Assembly: GCA_027081565.1 (NCBI GenBank)
Contig: JALWKG010000222.1
Location: 1 to 14,321 of the forward strand
Source of the DNA: Helicobacteraceae bacterium
Lineage (GTDB): Bacteria; Campylobacterota; Campylobacteria; Campylobacterales; Sulfurimonadaceae
Length of the DNA stretch: 14,321 nt
Direction of reading: 5' to 3'
The notes under the pieces are model-generated. The model saw nothing but the letters and a program-made list of their open reading frames with translations. It was not told the DNA's origin and did no database searches. The translations under genes and the position numbers were made by a program. The stretch's first letter is position 1. The number at the start of each line of letters is the position of its first letter. Shown piece by piece: positions 13,554 to 14,321 of this stretch.

Positions 13554-14204
13554 ATGTTAAAAAAATGTTCACTTCTTGAAGGTAATGAGGTTTTTAAAAA
13601 CTCCTACTTTAAAGAACATGCAAACAAGTTGGTTGGCCTAGCCCAAAACGGACAACACCCTAAAGCACTCTACATAGGTTGTGCAGATTCTCGTGTTGTG
13701 CCTGACCTTATCATAGATGCTTCACCCGGGGATCTGTTTGTATTAAGAAATGTAGGTAATTTTGTAGCGCCTTTTAGTCCTGATGAAGATTTCCATGCGA
13801 CGGCTTCGGGTATAGAGTATGCAACATCTGTTTTGCAAGTGACAGAGATCATTATTTGTGGGCATACGCATTGTGGTGCCATACAGGCGCTGTATGAAGA
13901 TATAGATGATCCGAACTTGGTGCATACTAAAAAGTGGCTCTCCTTGGGTGAAAAAGCTAAAAACTTGGCGATCAGGGCTTTAGGCGAAGAGGGTGACAAA
14001 GAGACATTGTTACGTCTGACAGAGCAACTTTCTGTGATCTCTCAAATAGAAAACCTTTTGACTTATCCTAGTGTTAAAGAGAAGGTGGATGCTGGTGAGA
14101 TCAATATTCATGGATGGATTTATGAGATAGACACAGGTTCTATAGAGTATTACGATCCTGAAGTCTCAGAGTTTAAAGTCTTGACCAAAGCGTTAACATC
14201 ATAA
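13554..14204 (+). CDS. Beta-class carbonic anhydrase
   Basis: 216 residues; interconverts CO2 and bicarbonate in the cytosol. The zinc site is complete: Cys43, Asp45 and Arg47 in IGCADSRVVPD, and His104/Cys107 in CGHTHCGA. LFVLRNVGNFVAP and ASGIEYA are family-conserved blocks. The length is typical of the bacterial Can/CynT group, with no signal peptide. The start has a strong AGGAGG 4 bases before the ATG. purE follows 15 bases after its stop, so the two are probably co-transcribed. Bicarbonate for AccC and for PurK-dependent purine synthesis, or CO2 capture in an autotroph, are plausible uses. Confidence 0.95.
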   Translation: MLKKCSLLEGNEVFKNSYFKEHANKLVGLAQNGQHPKALYIGCADSRVVPDLIIDASPGDLFVLRNVGNFVAPFSPDEDFHATASGIEYATSVLQVTEIIICGHTHCGAIQALYEDIDDPNLVHTKKWLSLGEKAKNLAIRALGEEGDKETLLRLTEQLSVISQIENLLTYPSVKEKVDAGEINIHGWIYEIDTGSIEYYDPEVSEFKVLTKALTS

Positions 14205-14219
14205 AAATAAAGGGTAGTA

Positions 14220-14321
14220 ATGAAGTTTGTATCAATAATAATGGGTAGTAAAAGTGACTATGAAGTGATGAAAGCATGTGGTGAGACACTGGCGGCATTT
14301 GATGTTAAGTATGAGCTTATT
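14220..14321 (+). CDS. purE: N5-carboxyaminoimidazole ribonucleotide mutase, PurE (5' part, cut by window end)
   Basis: The first 34 codons, MKFVSIIMGSKSDYEVMKAC..., include the PurE signature MGSKSD(Y/W) near the N-terminus that forms the nucleotide-binding loop. PurE moves the carboxyl group of N5-CAIR (made by PurK from AIR and bicarbonate) to C4 in purine synthesis. AGGG lies 5 bases before the ATG. The gene is 15 bases downstream of the carbonic anhydrase gene. The fragment is too short to separate the class I mutase from the class II AIR carboxylase. Confidence 0.9.
   Translation, partial: MKFVSIIMGSKSDYEVMKACGETLAAFDVKYELI

Overview
The window looks like core chromosome from a member of the Campylobacterota (Epsilonproteobacteria), probably near Sulfurimonas or Sulfurovum. 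This rests on overall protein character, an AT-rich genome with TATAAT -10 boxes and no clear -35 boxes, a 7TMR-DISM/HisKA_2 kinase paired with an OmpR-type regulator, and the accB-accC, dcd and hisIE set. I could not run a database search, so the genus is an inference. I see no phage, transposase, CRISPR array, tRNA or rRNA.

Layout. Positions 1-1040 (minus) hold a 3'-truncated UDP-N-acetylhexosamine dehydrogenase of the TviB/WbpA type, the likely edge of a surface-polysaccharide locus. Positions 1107-2237 (minus) hold a two-gene unit: a double-CDGSH iron-sulfur protein followed by a CitE-like HpcH/HpaI lyase. A compact divergent promoter separates these from a plus-strand group: a class I methyltransferase (2281), a possible 31-codon linker ORF containing a 7-bp tandem repeat, and an AsnB-type asparagine synthetase (2963). 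A two-component system follows (kinase 4792-6615, response regulator 6612-7289), then a BamE-like lipoprotein gene (7472). Its promoter carries a tandem 11-bp repeat exactly where an OmpR/PhoB-type regulator would bind.

Positions 8264-8617 encode an ArsC-family protein, convergent across a hairpin with a minus-strand operon of dcd (dCTP deaminase), a small membrane protein and a YdcH/DUF465 protein. dcd is divergent from accB-accC (10143-11932), the biotin carboxyl carrier and biotin carboxylase of acetyl-CoA carboxylase. hisIE (12086-12766) meets a truncated-hemoglobin gene tail to tail with 2 bases between the stops. An AT-rich divergent region (13237-13553) separates the globin from a beta-carbonic anhydrase gene, which is followed closely by the start of purE, cut by the window end.

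The proteins are mostly well-known families. The less ordinary signals are regulatory: the PhoB-box-like repeat linking the two-component system to the lipoprotein, two genes with the identical TATAAT-N6-ATG layout that predicts leaderless mRNAs, a 7-bp repeat whose gain of one unit would fuse an upstream mini-ORF to AsnB, and a membrane-protein gene whose best ribosome-binding site points at an ATA codon. Several steps use bicarbonate or CO2 (AccC, carbonic anhydrase, and the PurK/PurE step), but only carbonic anhydrase and purE are close enough to suggest co-transcription.
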